Below the pieces are notes generated by a model, which worked only from the letters and a program-made list of their open reading frames with translations, searched no databases and had not been told where the DNA came from. A stretch of 64,000 bases of DNA from Moesziomyces globuligerus (Eukaryota > Basidiomycota > Ustilaginomycetes > Ustilaginales > Ustilaginaceae), in the NCBI GenBank assembly GCA_030849465.1, contig JARVLF010000019.1:248001-312000 (forward strand), given 5' to 3'. The position numbers and the translations under genes were made by a program. This document shows, in pieces, positions 10,708-21,886 of the stretch. Within the stretch, counting starts at the first letter, position 1. Every line of letters starts with the position of its first letter.

Positions 10708-11640
10708 TCACTTGGCGGCGTCGACGGCAGAGTCGACGACCGACTCAGCCTTCTGGGTGGCGTTGGAGGGCGGGTTGACAATCGCCTTCTGGAGCGCCGG
10801 GAGCGACTGCTCGCGGACAAACTTGAGGACGTTGAGGAAGCGCGTGGAAGCGGGGAGCTCGGGGTTGCGGGCCTCCTTGCTCAGACGCTCGTAGGTCTCG
10901 GAGAAGGTGTCCATCACGGGGCCGACGCGCTTGCGGCTCTCGGCGGGCAGGTTCTGGGCAAAGTGACGAACGCGTTCGAGCTCGGCAAAGATGGCGTTCG
11001 AGAGGCCCTGGGCCTTCTGGGTGGCCTGGTCGCCCTCCTGCTTGCTGCGCGACGAGACGTTCTCGAGCGTCTTGGCGAGGTTGGCCTGAAGGTCCTTGAC
11101 AATGTCCGTGGCGCGCTGGAGGACTGCGTTCTGGCTCTTGATCTCGTCAAACTTGGTGTGGGCCGAGTCGTAGGCGGGCACGATGTGCGACTCGTACGCC
11201 GACTTGGCGGGCGTGTAGAGGCGCTCGCCGTACGCCTTGTGGAGCGCCGCCGAGTAGGCCTGGACAAAGCCACGAGCGTGCTCGGCGGGCACCTTGGCGG
11301 CGTCGAGCAGCTCCTGGGTGTTGGCGTGGAAGGGGTAGCTCCACTTGCTCTCGGCAAAGTCGAGCGACTTGACGGCAAGCGAGTCGACAAAGGCGAGCTG
11401 CGGGTGCAGGCGGTTGGTGATGGGCTCGGCGACCTTGAGCGACGAGTTGACCAGGTTCTCTCCATAGCCGTAGGTGGTGGCGAGGAGGGGGTGCGCCTGG
11501 ATCGTCGACTGCGCAAAGCTCAGCGAGTCCGAGACGAGCGGCACGGCAGCGATCTTCTGGAGCGCAGCGCTGTGGTCGAAGGCGAGCTTGGTCGGCGACG
11601 ACGAGATGCCGTTGGGAGCGGACTGGGTAGCGGCGGACAT
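10708..11640 (-). CDS. Perilipin-like lipid-droplet surface protein
   Basis: A 310-residue soluble protein with the fungal perilipin (CAP20/MPL1-type) pattern: an N-terminal PAT-like segment (ALQKIAAVPLVSDSLSFAQS, then HPLLATTYGYGE), a P-x-D-S-L-style stretch (HPQLAFVDSLAVKSLDFAE), and long amphipathic helices to the C terminus ending in a DSAVDAAK tail. In the family these coat lipid droplets and limit lipolysis. The start is the ATG at 11640; the frame stays open another 136 codons upstream through a tandem repeat, but that part is composition-driven and has no family resemblance. Confidence 0.82.
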   Translation of the reverse strand: MSAATQSAPNGISSSPTKLAFDHSAALQKIAAVPLVSDSLSFAQSTIQAHPLLATTYGYGENLVNSSLKVAEPITNRLHPQLAFVDSLAVKSLDFAESKWSYPFHANTQELLDAAKVPAEHARGFVQAYSAALHKAYGERLYTPAKSAYESHIVPAYDSAHTKFDEIKSQNAVLQRATDIVKDLQANLAKTLENVSSRSKQEGDQATQKAQGLSNAIFAELERVRHFAQNLPAESRKRVGPVMDTFSETYERLSKEARNPELPASTRFLNVLKFVREQSLPALQKAIVNPPSNATQKAESVVDSAVDAAK

Positions 11641-11872
11641 GATGGTGTTTCTGCTGATGAGGTGGGTGTGCAGAGGCAGGGTGAGATCGAGGTAGAAAGG
11701 AGGAAAGGTGTAGGACGTGAGGACGTGATGGTAAGCTGGGAAGGCGGTGGAGATGGCTCTTGATAAGAGATCAGTCGATCCACAGGCGAAAGGATGTTGT
11801 GCCTGGCCAAAGCTAAGTACCTCAGCGAGGGCGGCCGGGCCCGAAGAAGGCTGAGCCGTGCCACCCGGTGCT

Positions 11873-11911
11873 GCTGCTGCGGCCTGCTGCTGCGGCCTGC
11901 TGCTGCGGCCT
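11873..11911. repeat. 13-bp minisatellite, three perfect copies
   Basis: The unit GCTGCTGCGGCCT is repeated three times without mismatch, about 230 bases upstream of the perilipin-like start codon, so it lies in the leader or promoter. Confidence 0.9.
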
Positions 11912-12530
11912 GGAGCAAGGGGCGAGGCGTGTGGCTGAAGGCTGGTTGCGATGCCAAGCGATAAGGGTGCGGTGGCGGTGGAGCACTCTATTTTTGCAGC
12001 ACCGAATGGGCACGGAGCAGGCCGTGAATTCGCAGCGAGGCCACGCACGATTTCACGGAGGCTTCGGAAGCATTCCGACTCAGCCTGAAACTGACAGCTT
12101 TCAACAGCCTTCTCCTCCTCCTCACCGGCCCAGCATTCTGGTTACGCCTCGTCCTGCTCCATCCCACGCTTGCTACGCAGTCCCGCGCACAGCAGTGATT
12201 CTGCAGAGAGGGCTTGCTTCCTGGAGATCTTGAACCCGCGCCTGCGGAGCACTCTTCACAACGGCTGCTGCTGTGGCGATTCGATCGAGGCCAAAAGAGG
12301 CCGAAGAGTTGGGCGTGTTGCCTGCAGTATGAATGTTGAAAGTGCTGCGAAGGCGAGAGCGTGAGAAATCGCCTGAAAGCGCCGGGGCGAACTTTCGATG
12401 GGGCTCCGAGGCAGCAAAGGCGCGGAGCAGCAGCAGCACGGCAGCCCATGTCAAAAGAGCGCCATCAGCTGCAGGCGCGACGAGTGGCAGATGCAGAGTG
12501 CTGCACCCGCCATGCACGCGCGCCGCCTGC

Positions 12531-12559
12531 CTGGCTGGGCTGGCTGGGCTGGCTGGCTT
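12531..12559. repeat. 9-bp tandem repeat (CTGGCTGGG type)
   Basis: About three tandem units of TGGCTGGGC in the intergenic region. No function is apparent. Confidence 0.75.
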
Positions 12560-14227
12560 GCGTGCTGGATGGCTATTCCCGAGACCCTTGGGGCGAGCCA
12601 GCCTCCGCCATCACTCACGGCAGTCGTGATTTTTCATTTTCCAGCTCCTTGCTTCCGTTTCTTGCACCCTCAAGCCGGACGGCGCCTTTGCCGTGGGTCG
12701 CCTAGGAAAATTTAAAGCTCTCGGTTTCGCAGCTCGGATCGACTCGGCAACGGACGAAGCTACAGTATCGAGTTTCAACTCGCTCCCTACGCCTCTCCGC
12801 GCCGCCACCGTAGGCAACACTGTCAGCCGGTGCTCGACTCGTGTTTCACAGACAAGAATTGACGACCGACTTGGTCTGAGGAGTATGAGGATCCTGTGGC
12901 GGGAGATTCTTTCGCCAGGGTTCGGACCTTTTCCTGGGCCGAAAAAAAGGGTGGGCGGCAGGGGGGAGCGCTTAGGTGGGAGTGCTGTGCAGCGGAAGAG
13001 GTGGCGAGGCAGCGTGGCGAGGACTCGCCACTCGGCAAAGCCGTGAGGGTGCGGAGCGGGAAACTGAGGTTGCTGCTCGGCAGGCCCGAGGCGCGTTGAC
13101 GATGGGAACGCGGCTCGCTGCGCGCGTGCGTGCCTGTGTGTAGCGAGTGTGCGAAAGTCAACGTCAGCTGAACGTGAAAGGTGCCTTTCGAACTGTGCGT
13201 GCAGCTGCCAAACGCCTTGAGCTCGGTGATTTCTCGACGCTCGCTTGGCCTGACTGAGATGGGCGCTTAGGCAAGGGCGACACGCGTCTGCAAGCCGGAT
13301 CCTTCCAGCGTGGCCTGGCAACCTCGGATGCTCAGCATCGCGGCCTCGAGTTGGTTGCCCCAACATGACCCCGCTACCCAAAGCTGCAAGTGGGCTTTGC
13401 AAGGCCACATGTCAGACTCACGCGCGATGCAGGCTGTTTCTAGCAATGGACACCAAACGATCTGTGCACCCCAGCGGGGATGGTCGTGGGGTTTCGCCGA
13501 GGATCAGATGCCGAGCCACGCCACCGGCGCGGTGCTGATGGTTGTGGAAGCGCCGAAGTGTGCAGGGCCATAGTGAGGTCCGGACCTGTAACGCACGTGG
13601 CGACGACGATCCTTCGTCCACGCTAACTGACCGCGGTCTATGGTGAGGTGCGCTCGGTGTCGATCCCTGCCGACCCCGGAGACTTTCAGGGCCGCGCTCC
13701 TCACCCTGATTGGGCTTGCGTTTTCACAGAAGTTGACTTGCACCCAGAGTGAGATTTCAGAACCCTGCGCATGCCAAGCCGGAGCTCCTCCTGCATCCTT
13801 CGGAGCCCGCCATTCCCGACCCCTCCTCGCCCTTCACTCTCCATAGCCTCGGCACGACGTCGGTCCCCTTGCTTTTCACGCGCTGCTTCTTGTCCTTAGC
13901 ACATGGCAAACAACTCTGACTTGCACGTGCTGGCGACAGCTGCAAACGAACGACGAGGTCCAAGTCAGGCTTCCGTAAAGCTGCCTAGCGAAGCCTGTGG
14001 ATTCGATTAGGGTTCTCAGGGTTCGGTGCGTTGCTCAGCTTTTCTGCCGATCCGCCCAACCGTGCTAGTCGCCATCATGTGCACATGCAGTCGTGCTTCC
14101 GTCGGGTAGCCTACCGAGGCTTCTTGCCGACCGTATCACTGCTCTGCCGGATTGCACTATCATCACACGCTGCTGCCACGAGACTTCGACAATGAATCAG
14201 CACGGCTCGTATTGCATGCTTGCCGCA

Positions 14228-17200
14228 CTACATGAGACTGCTGCGTGCGCCGATCTGGGTGCTGGCCTCGCCATCGGGGAAGTTGCCATCTCTGTCCCCG
14301 GCAAAGGTGCGGTAGATGCTGCGGAGGCGGCGCTGTTCTTCCAGCGGCACACTTGGTCGCGTCGTCTTGATCGACGTCTCGAGATGCGCTTCCGTCACCA
14401 ACGTCTTGGCACCGCGTTTCGCCGATCCGTTCTCCTCCGCCGTCTCGACGCCATTGACCGCTGTCGCTGCCTGGCCGAGGTGTGCTGGAAGGATCCGGTT
14501 CGTCTTGGGCTTCCTCTGCGCCTGCTGATTGGTCGACTTGAGCACCAGCTCGAGCTTCCTCGCAAGTGCCTGCTTCTCCGCTCCGCTCAGCGTCTTCTTG
14601 CCCGTGCCGCCGAGCGTGGTGAATTTGAGCGAGCCCGCGTCGTCGTCCTTGGCCTTGGCGTCGTCCGGGAATTTTTCCTGGGTCGCCGCGTTGATCGACT
14701 CGTGAATCGCCTCGAGGTGAGCATTGTAAAGGAGCGCCTGCAGATCGGCGCCGGAGAAGCCGTCTGTTCTGGCGGCCCATTTGTCCAGATCGATATCAGG
14801 GTCAAGATGCACCTTGCGCGCAATGGCACGCATGATATCCACGCGGTCGTCGCGCGTCGGCATATCGCACAGCAACGACTTATCCAGTCGTCCTGGTCGG
14901 AGCAGAGCCGAATCGATGAGGTCGGGTCTACTCGTCGCCGCGAGCACGTAGACGCCATCCAAGCCTTCGGCACCGTCCATCTGCGTGAGCATCTGATTGA
15001 CCACACGATCCGTCACGCCCGTGCTATCGTGTCCACGCTTGGGCGCGATCGAGTCGAACTCGTCAAAGAACAGCACGCACGGCTTGGCCGCCTGCGCCCG
15101 ATCGAAGAGATCGCGCACCGACTTCTCCGAGGCACCGATGTACTTGTTCAGAATCTCGGGTCCCTTGACGCTGATAAAGTTCAGCCCGCACTCCTTGGCC
15201 ACCGCCGAGGCAAGCAGCGTCTTGCCGCATCCCGGATAGCCGTAGAGCAGCAGACCCGAACGCAGTCGGAGCGGACACGAGGCAAAGATCGCCGCGTACT
15301 TGGTCGGCCATTCGAGCGTCTCGCGCAGCACCCGCCGGGTCTCGATCAGTCCGCCGATATCCGACCACGCCACCGTCGACTTCTCCAGCTTGACATCGCG
15401 CAGCGACAGCGGCGTAAAGCCATCCTGGGCCTTGACAAAGTCGTCCATCGTGATCGACAGCTCCTCTTCCTCCGCCACGGACAGCGCCCCAGCGCCATTG
15501 ACGGCGTGCTTGACCTCACCGTTGACGCCTCGTGCTGCGCTGGCAGGCTCACTGCCCTTGGAGGAAGCGTCGTTGGCAGCGCGGATGGCTGCCTGGTGCG
15601 TTGCACGCTCTACTAGATCGCGCAGATCCGCCGGAAGATAGCCCTCGGTCTGCGCAGCGAGCGTCACGAAATTGAGGTCGCCATCGGACGCCTCGCCGTG
15701 GCTCTTCTGCACCGCGCCATCCGAGTCGCCGTGGATGCGTGCGGCTTTTCGCACCTTCTCGCGCACGAGGTGAGCGAGGATGTCCCTCCTACCTTCCTTG
15801 CCTGGAGGCTTGAGCGCGAGATTGTCGAGCCAGAGATGGCTCGAGTTGAGCAGACTATGAACGCTCGTCGAACCCTGAGCGGTGGCGATGACAAAGACGC
15901 CAAAGTGCTTGACGCAGTCGCGGAGACGCGAGACAAACGCCTCGGCCAGCTGCCTGGAGCGCTGCGAGTCGACGTGTTCCATCTCGGCGGGGATGATGCG
16001 GTCGATGTTGTCGAGGATGAGCAAGCTCGGTGCCTTCCACGCGGCCTCGTTGAGCCATTCGGAGAAGCGGGCGCGGAGGACAGGCACTCGCTCCTCGCTG
16101 AAGGGCGAGCAGTCACGGTACGACGTGGCGAGGCAGAGACGGTAGTCGTGCGAAAGCTCGGCGGCGAGATGTTTGGCGATGACCGTCTTGCCCGCACCCG
16201 GTCCGCCCGTGAGGAAGAGCGAGCTCGCGCCCTGGAACGGTTTGGCCTGCGCCGCCGCCGAAGAGGCCTCGAGGGTGCGAGCGCGGAAGCAGGCTCCGAC
16301 GGCATCGGCAGCCTCGCGCAGGATGTGCTCGACACCTGCAAGGCTCGTTTCGGCGTCGCTGGGAGCGGCAGCGTCGCTGGCTGAAGGTTCGGTGCGGGAT
16401 GGCGCCGTGGCGCCGGCTGCTGCGCCGAAGCCGGGTGGAGGCGGGCCGAAACGGACGAGGTCGTAGTCCTGGATGCCGAGCTGCTCGCGCAAGGCTGCGC
16501 CCACCAGCACGTGGCGCTCCGGCCATGGCACGTCGGCGTGCGCGCGCGTGCCTGGCAGCTGATCGGCGTCGATGAATCGTGCACTCGCCGTCGGACGCAC
16601 AGGCAAGGTCGCTGAAGCCTCGGCGCTGTCTTTGCGAGAGTCGGCGAAGTCGGATTCGGCTGCTGCAGACGCCGCCCCCTTGTCGCGGCCAGAGTTGGAC
16701 ATCTCGGAAGCGCTGTTGTTGGTCGGGCAAGATACTTTGGTCACCGAGAGCCGGCCGTCCGGATAGACTTGCTTGAGCTGCGCGTGGCCGATGGACGAGA
16801 GGGCGGGCACCGCCACGCCCGACGCCGAGCTGGAAAGCTCGAGGCCTTGCGCGAAGCGTTGCGGCAAGACACGCCACAGCAGCTTGGGTAGCGTTTGGCG
16901 GAGCGCATGCGCCTCATCCTCACTGCCAGAGCTGTTGGCAGCAGGGGTTAACGAGTGCTCTTCTTGCAGGGCGGGATCGACGGTCTTTTTGCGGAGCCTG
17001 GGAGCGATGATGACTTCCGTGTCGGTGGACAGACGCACAGCGAGGGCAGAGGGAGCATCGACATCGTCCGTGTCTGGCTCGAGAGAATCTACGCTTGCGG
17101 TTGGCGGCATGGTCGAGTCGACGCGGAATCGGACGACGGTGTTGCCGCCGCGACCAACATGCACGGTGATGACCTGATGGGTGGCGGCAGCACGGACCTG

Positions 17201-17710
17201 GCCGAGCATGTTGAGCTCCACCTCCTCGGCGTGGAGGCTGAGGATCTCCCAGTCGTCAGCGGAGAGGGGTGTGACGTCGATCTTGGTTGCGGTGGGGAGC
17301 GGAGGCGAGCGCAAGAGGCGCACGCTGCAGGTGGCGCCATCCTGGAGCGGGGGCTGGAAGGATGCAGCGAGGGAGGGCGAGATGTTGAGGACGTCGGAAG
17401 CGGAAGCTTTCGCCGAGGATGCGGCGGAGGAGCCTGCAAAGGCGCCATTCGAGTGGGAAAGCGAGCTGCCGACCGAGAGCGGAGCCGCGCTCATGCCGGA
17501 CCATCCCGCAAAGTAGGGCGAGGCGGCGGGCGTTGTGGGGGAAGCGTCGATCTCGACAACGAGCGACTGTGGAGGAACGGCGAGGTCGACTAAGGGGGCG
17601 TAGAGGCACATGGGGAGGTGGACGAGCGACGACTTGAGCGTGGCATCGTACTGTACCCTCACCGTGGTCGACTTGGCCGAACGGCCTTTGACCTTGGAGG
17701 AACGCGACAT
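14228..17710 (-). CDS. PEX1: PEX1, peroxisomal AAA-ATPase
   Basis: A 1160-residue type II AAA+ protein, which with PEX6 extracts the PTS1 receptor PEX5 from the peroxisomal membrane. The N-terminal region (VHLPMCLYAPLV, then the LEVELNML-like EEVELNMLGQVRAA segment) matches PEX1 N-domains. D1 has a Walker A GGPGAGKT near residue 501. The conserved D2 has GYPGCGKT near 823, FFDEFDSIAPKRG as Walker B, VNQMLTQMDG and the LLRPGRLDKSL arginine-finger region. The D2 sequence is diagnostic for PEX1 over PEX6 or CDC48. The start is at the MSRSSKVKG methionine (17710); the frame continues upstream but looks like leader. It is divergent from eRF1. Confidence 0.95.
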   Translation of the reverse strand: MSRSSKVKGRSAKSTTVRVQYDATLKSSLVHLPMCLYAPLVDLAVPPQSLVVEIDASPTTPAASPYFAGWSGMSAAPLSVGSSLSHSNGAFAGSSAASSAKASASDVLNISPSLAASFQPPLQDGATCSVRLLRSPPLPTATKIDVTPLSADDWEILSLHAEEVELNMLGQVRAAATHQVITVHVGRGGNTVVRFRVDSTMPPTASVDSLEPDTDDVDAPSALAVRLSTDTEVIIAPRLRKKTVDPALQEEHSLTPAANSSGSEDEAHALRQTLPKLLWRVLPQRFAQGLELSSSASGVAVPALSSIGHAQLKQVYPDGRLSVTKVSCPTNNSASEMSNSGRDKGAASAAAESDFADSRKDSAEASATLPVRPTASARFIDADQLPGTRAHADVPWPERHVLVGAALREQLGIQDYDLVRFGPPPPGFGAAAGATAPSRTEPSASDAAAPSDAETSLAGVEHILREAADAVGACFRARTLEASSAAAQAKPFQGASSLFLTGGPGAGKTVIAKHLAAELSHDYRLCLATSYRDCSPFSEERVPVLRARFSEWLNEAAWKAPSLLILDNIDRIIPAEMEHVDSQRSRQLAEAFVSRLRDCVKHFGVFVIATAQGSTSVHSLLNSSHLWLDNLALKPPGKEGRRDILAHLVREKVRKAARIHGDSDGAVQKSHGEASDGDLNFVTLAAQTEGYLPADLRDLVERATHQAAIRAANDASSKGSEPASAARGVNGEVKHAVNGAGALSVAEEEELSITMDDFVKAQDGFTPLSLRDVKLEKSTVAWSDIGGLIETRRVLRETLEWPTKYAAIFASCPLRLRSGLLLYGYPGCGKTLLASAVAKECGLNFISVKGPEILNKYIGASEKSVRDLFDRAQAAKPCVLFFDEFDSIAPKRGHDSTGVTDRVVNQMLTQMDGAEGLDGVYVLAATSRPDLIDSALLRPGRLDKSLLCDMPTRDDRVDIMRAIARKVHLDPDIDLDKWAARTDGFSGADLQALLYNAHLEAIHESINAATQEKFPDDAKAKDDDAGSLKFTTLGGTGKKTLSGAEKQALARKLELVLKSTNQQAQRKPKTNRILPAHLGQAATAVNGVETAEENGSAKRGAKTLVTEAHLETSIKTTRPSVPLEEQRRLRSIYRTFAGDRDGNFPDGEASTQIGARSSLM

Positions 17711-18845
17711 GTTGTGGTGCGCAGCTGGAGGAGATGCCGCCGACCTAGGAACCTGCTCGCGAGACGGATGCCGTTTGTGCGGTGGACGAACGTGGAAGGC
17801 GAGTTGGAAGGAACGCGGTGAGAAGATCGGTGGTTGGAGTGGAGAGCGGGCCAAGGGAAGGCGCGGTCGGACCCCGCACACTCGCACCCTCACACGCTCT
17901 AATCTAGCCGGAGAAAGGAACCGGTGGACCGTCCACACCTCGCTGCTCCACACGCTCTCACCGGCGCAGCTCACTTGCTCCGCCACTGCCGCGCTGTACG
18001 CCCCGCGTCTAAGAAGCTGTTGGTGGGACTCGTCTCGAGCCGACATCCGCCTCTCGCTGGCTGGAGCGAGAGAGGCAACAGCGGCATGGAAGCCAAGCGC
18101 GTGGATTCGAGGCATTTCACCGGCTCAACCGACCGAGCACGACCGGATGCGATCCGAAACGCGGTGAGCTCGGTGTGAAATGCGGCTGCTTGGTTGGTCC
18201 GTCGAGTGCGACACTGCAGCGCCGATCTGTCGGGCGAGATGCAATCGCCGATGGTCTGCAGCCCGATCAGCTGCTGAAATCGGCACAAATTTTTTGCACC
18301 CCTTAGCTGGACTCAAGCCGAAATCGCTCATCCGTCCAACTTTGGAGGGCAGCAGAGAGCTGCTTGGTGCGGTCTTGGCTGCGTGGCCAACTTGTCGTTT
18401 TCTTCTTCTCTGGGCCAAGCTGAGAGATTTGAGGCTTCTGACGCGCAGCCAAACGGCCGCCACGCACAACCAGAGAAACCACTTCGTTGGTGCAGCAGTC
18501 GCAGTTGGCTGCATCCCGCAGTCGGCAGCTGCCAGAGTGTCGCTCGGTCTGCTATCGCCTCCACCATCCTCACATCCCTCCCTTCCCCCCTCCCTTCTGC
18601 CGCTCGCGCATCGCTATCAGTTCAACTGGTCCGGGCCGCTCTTTCGCATCTTTGATCCCGCTGTCTGCATTTCGGTTTCGTGCGCATCTACTTGGGTCCA
18701 GTCTCGCTCGTCTCATTGGATCGTGCTGCCTCGTCTGCGTCCTTCTGCTGTTCGGTCGCATCGCTCCGTCCCATTGTCAAACATCTCCGCACCAGCTCTT
18801 CGGTCACCCTAGCTTTCTCCGCATAACGTCGCATCCGTCGTCATC
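17711..18845. promoter_or_regulatory. Divergent promoter region of PEX1 and eRF1
   Basis: About 1.1 kb. The 280 bases before the eRF1 start are strongly pyrimidine-rich on the plus strand, typical of leaders of highly expressed fungal genes. No gene is seen. Confidence 0.6.
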
Positions 18846-20162
18846 ATGGCCAACGCAGCCGACGCCGCCGAGGCCAACATCCAGATCTGGAAGGTCAAGA
18901 AGCTCGTCAAGCAGCTCGATGCTGCTCGCGGCGCTGGTACCTCGATGATCTCGCTCATCCTCCCGCCAAAGTCCCAGATCTCCCAGGCCTCCAACATGCT
19001 CACCCAGGAGTACGGCACCGCCTCCAACATCAAGTCGCGTGTCAACCGTCTCTCCGTCCTCGCCGCCATCACCTCCACACAGCAGCGTCTCAAGCTCTAC
19101 AACCGCGTCCCCGACAACGGCCTCGTCGTCTACTGCGGCACCATCCTCACAGACGAAGGCAAGGAGAAGAAGGTCAACTTCTCCTTCGAACCCTTCAAGC
19201 CCATCAACACCTCCCTCTACCTCTGCGACAACAAGTTCCACACCGAAGCGCTCAGCGAGCTCCTCGAGGCGGACGCCAAGTTCGGCTTCATCGTCATGGA
19301 CGGCAACGGCTCCCTCTTCGGCACCCTCTCCGGCAACACCCGCACCGTCCTCCAGAAGCTCTCCGTCGACCTCCCCAAGAAGCACGGCCGCGGTGGTCAG
19401 TCCGCCCTCCGTTTCGCCCGTCTCCGTGAGGAGGCCCGCCACAACTACGTCCGCAAGATCGCAGAGCTCTCCACCCAGCACTTTATCACCGACAACAAGT
19501 GCAACGTCGCCGGCCTCGTCCTCGCCGGTTCCGCAGACTTCAAGACCGAGCTCAGCCAGTCCGACATGTTCGACTACCGCCTCCAACCCAAGATCGTCAA
19601 GATCGTCGACGTATCCTACGGAGGCGAGAACGGTTTTAACCAGGCCATCGAGCTCGCCGCCGAGACGCTCTCCAACGTCAAGTTCGTCCAGGAGAAGAAG
19701 CTCATCCAAAAGTACTTTGACGAGATCTCCATGGAGACCGGCAAGTACTGCTTCGGCCTCGACGACACCTTCAAGGCGTTGGACCTCGGCGCCGTCGAGA
19801 CGCTCATCGTCTGGGAGAACCTCGACGTGACCCGCTACGTGCTCAAGGACAGCGACAGCTCCCAACACATCCTCATGCTCACCAAGGAGCAGGAGAAGGA
19901 CCGCACGCGCTTCATGGACCGCGCCACGGGCGAGGCCATGGAGCAGGTCGAGGACCCCATGCCGCTCCTCGAGTGGCTCGCAGAGAATTACCGCCAGTTC
20001 GGTACCAACCTCGAGTTCGTCACCGACCGCTCCCAAGAAGGCATGCAGTTCTGCAAGGGCTTCGGTGGTATCGGCGGCATCCTCCGATACAAGGTCGCCT
20101 TCGAGGATATGGCCGTCTTTGAGGACGAGGACGAGTTCATGAGCGACGACTCGGACGATTAA
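18846..20162 (+). CDS. SUP45: Eukaryotic translation termination factor eRF1
   Basis: A 438-residue class I release factor, the usual family length, which reads stop codons in the ribosomal A site and triggers peptide release together with eRF3. Key sites are intact: NIKS at residues 61-64 and YLCDNKF at 125-131 for stop recognition, GGQ at 183-185 in the peptidyl-transferase loop, and an acidic tail ([12 protein letters not shown]). Codon use is extremely C-ending, matching high expression. A 486-codon open frame on the opposite strand (18804-20264) is a by-product of this bias. Confidence 0.98.
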   Translation: MANAADAAEANIQIWKVKKLVKQLDAARGAGTSMISLILPPKSQISQASNMLTQEYGTASNIKSRVNRLSVLAAITSTQQRLKLYNRVPDNGLVVYCGTILTDEGKEKKVNFSFEPFKPINTSLYLCDNKFHTEALSELLEADAKFGFIVMDGNGSLFGTLSGNTRTVLQKLSVDLPKKHGRGGQSALRFARLREEARHNYVRKIAELSTQHFITDNKCNVAGLVLAGSADFKTELSQSDMFDYRLQPKIVKIVDVSYGGENGFNQAIELAAETLSNVKFVQEKKLIQKYFDEISMETGKYCFGLDDTFKALDLGAVETLIVWENLDVTRYVLKDSDSSQHILMLTKEQEKDRTRFMDRATGEAMEQVEDPMPLLEWLAENYRQFGTNLEFVTDRSQEGMQFCKGFGGIGGILRYKVAFEDMAVFEDEDEFMSDDSDD

Positions 20163-20505
20163 TTCTTTCTCGCATCCGCATAGACACGACGCTAGGCGAC
20201 GATACCCTCTTTGGCCCAGCGGCATTGCAAGCATCCCTTCCATCTCTGTGCGCGCCCAGCACAACTCTCCAAAAGCAAGAGAGGCGACGTGTCGTGGCGC
20301 ATCCCGGCACTTGTCTCTCTGGCATGACTTTTATGCACATCGGCATTTCTCTCTGCTTGTTCCTCGTCATCGCGCACACGCCGTTTCGTCTTTCATCCTC
20401 CCTGTGCTGTCGGCGTCGCTGCCCTTCTTGCCTCAATATCATACATTCTGACAAAGCCGACTAGAGGCTGTGCTCTCCAGTCTGAACTTGGGTCTGTGGG
20501 TGGGA
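20163..20505. other. Convergent 3' region between eRF1 and the methyltransferase
   Basis: About 340 bases shared by two 3' ends; pyrimidine-rich on the plus strand. No gene is seen. Confidence 0.6.
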
Positions 20506-21600
20506 TCATGCGTGGGTGAGCAGTTGGAACTTGGCCTGGAGCCAGACGCGGTACATCTGCTTGCGCTCCTTGCGGTTGACGATGAGGCGACGGTCGATGG
20601 CCATCTGGACCGTGTCAAAGTCGTAGTCGCTTTTTGTGGGGGGCGAGGTGGTGGTGATGTTTTGGTCGATTTGTTCCACCTCCTCGTCCTGAGCGGTGGT
20701 GGTGGTGGTGGTGGACGAGTTCGGACGGGCATTGAAGATGGCGAGGATCTCTTCGGGTTCGAAGAAGTAGACGCGGGTTCCATCGCCACGCAGGTAGAAG
20801 TTGTCCTGCAGCATGCGACGTTTCTTGAACCTGAGCTGGGGGAGGTCGTATCGGCCGTAGTCGCGGAAGAGGACGATGCCGTCCGGTTTGAGCAGCTTGC
20901 GAATGTTGCGCACGGCTTGCTCCCACTCGCGCGGATGCAGCGCCGAAAAGACAAAGATCAACACCAACACATCCACACTCGCCTCGCCCAGTCCTTCTGG
21001 CAAATCCGATGTCGAGCTGAGGTCCCAAACCGAGGCGCTGCACTTGGCACCTCCTGGAGGCGAAGCGTAGAGCGGATTGGATCGCACAACGCCGACAGCT
21101 TCTGCACTGTAATCGCACGCGTGGATGGTGAGCCGTTCGTTCTTGTTGATCTCGAGCAAGGGGAAGACGGTATTGCCCGCACCACATCCGACCTCGAGCA
21201 CCGTCTTGGCGCCCGCTGTCTCGAGCGTCGTTTCGACGAGTTCGGGAAACTCGAGGTGGAGCCACTTGCGGTCCTTGAAGAAGCGGTTTTCGTGCGCAGA
21301 GTAGAACGTGTCCCAGTAGCCGGCGGGTTTCTCGTGGTACGCCTCGGCTTCTTCGAGCGAGAGCTTGGTCTCGGCTTGCTTGGCGAGCGTCGCAGCCACC
21401 TGCTCGTAGTGCGACGACGGTGGCGTGACGTGGTCCCACGCATTGTGGTTCCAGATGTCGTCGGTCGAGGTGAGCAGACGCGCGCCAAACATGTCGGGCT
21501 CGTCGGTGGGCGAGGTGCGCGCAGCGCGTTCGGCCAACAGCGCCTCGGCTTCCGCAGCCGTCTTGGGTCGCAATGCGCGCGGAAGCGTAGAGCCAGACAT
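20506..21600 (-). CDS. tRNA N3-methylcytidine (m3C) methyltransferase, METTL2/6/8-Trm140 family
   Basis: A 364-residue class I SAM methyltransferase. It has the family-specific entry region (DIWNHNAWDHV, YWDTFYSAHENRFFKDRKWL), SAM motif I VLEVGCGAGN at 134-143, acidic motif II (ACDYSAEAV), the post-motif FVFSALHP, and the C-terminal RMLQDNFYLRGDGTRVYFF block. The family makes m3C at position 32 of tRNA-Thr/Ser/Arg. A six-Thr run near residue 300 comes from a GGT repeat. The ATG at 21600 gives a complete domain, but the frame stays coding upstream (Ala/Ser/Thr/Gln-rich) to an AG acceptor at 21692-21693, so this is probably the second exon of a longer gene that begins with the DUF4202 frame at 22660 (see findings). 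Confidence 0.92.
   Translation of the reverse strand: MSGSTLPRALRPKTAAEAEALLAERAARTSPTDEPDMFGARLLTSTDDIWNHNAWDHVTPPSSHYEQVAATLAKQAETKLSLEEAEAYHEKPAGYWDTFYSAHENRFFKDRKWLHLEFPELVETTLETAGAKTVLEVGCGAGNTVFPLLEINKNERLTIHACDYSAEAVGVVRSNPLYASPPGGAKCSASVWDLSSTSDLPEGLGEASVDVLVLIFVFSALHPREWEQAVRNIRKLLKPDGIVLFRDYGRYDLPQLRFKKRRMLQDNFYLRGDGTRVYFFEPEEILAIFNARPNSSTTTTTTAQDEEVEQIDQNITTTSPPTKSDYDFDTVQMAIDRRLIVNRKERKQMYRVWLQAKFQLLTHA
20695..20712. repeat. (GGT)6 microsatellite in the methyltransferase gene
   Basis: Six perfect GGT units on the plus strand encode six Thr near the C terminus of the methyltransferase, in a segment outside the conserved fold. Confidence 0.9.
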
Positions 21601-21886
21601 GACCGCAGCCGACGACGACGTCTGCTTCTTCCTGTTGCCCCCCTCGGCGGACGCAGCTGCGTCGGTCGTCTGTGCCGGTTCGGCGGATTCCCTACAGAGG
21701 CAAGCCCAAAACCCAAGAGCATCAATACATGGTCACAAAAAAGTTGCAGACGCTCTCACCCACATCGTCACTGAGAGCAAACGCTGGACGCATTGCATGG
21801 ACATGGTGTGAGGAGCACCCTAGAGGCGAGCGTTTTTCCGCTCGTGCAAGCGCTGGGTATTGGGGGACGGTTGGGGAGTGCGGATC

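Larger units (their letters stand above)
11641..14227. other. 2.6 kb intergenic region upstream of the perilipin-like gene
   Basis: It separates two minus-strand genes and holds no frame that looks like protein. The longest one (12611-13408, minus) has no recognisable domain or codon bias. It contains two short tandem repeats listed separately. Probably the perilipin-gene promoter plus the PEX1 3' region. Confidence 0.55.

Noticed and set aside
8467..11640. Secondary-metabolite cluster around the P450
   Set aside because: No synthase, transporter or other tailoring enzyme adjoins it; neighbours are a splicing helicase and a lipid-droplet protein.
12611..13408. 265-codon minus-strand frame in the 2.6 kb gap
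   Set aside because: No resemblance to any family and no codon bias.
18804..20264. 486-codon open frame antisense to eRF1
   Set aside because: It mirrors the sense gene's C-ending codons and has a Glu/Leu/Val-rich composition typical of antisense shadows; no domain is seen.
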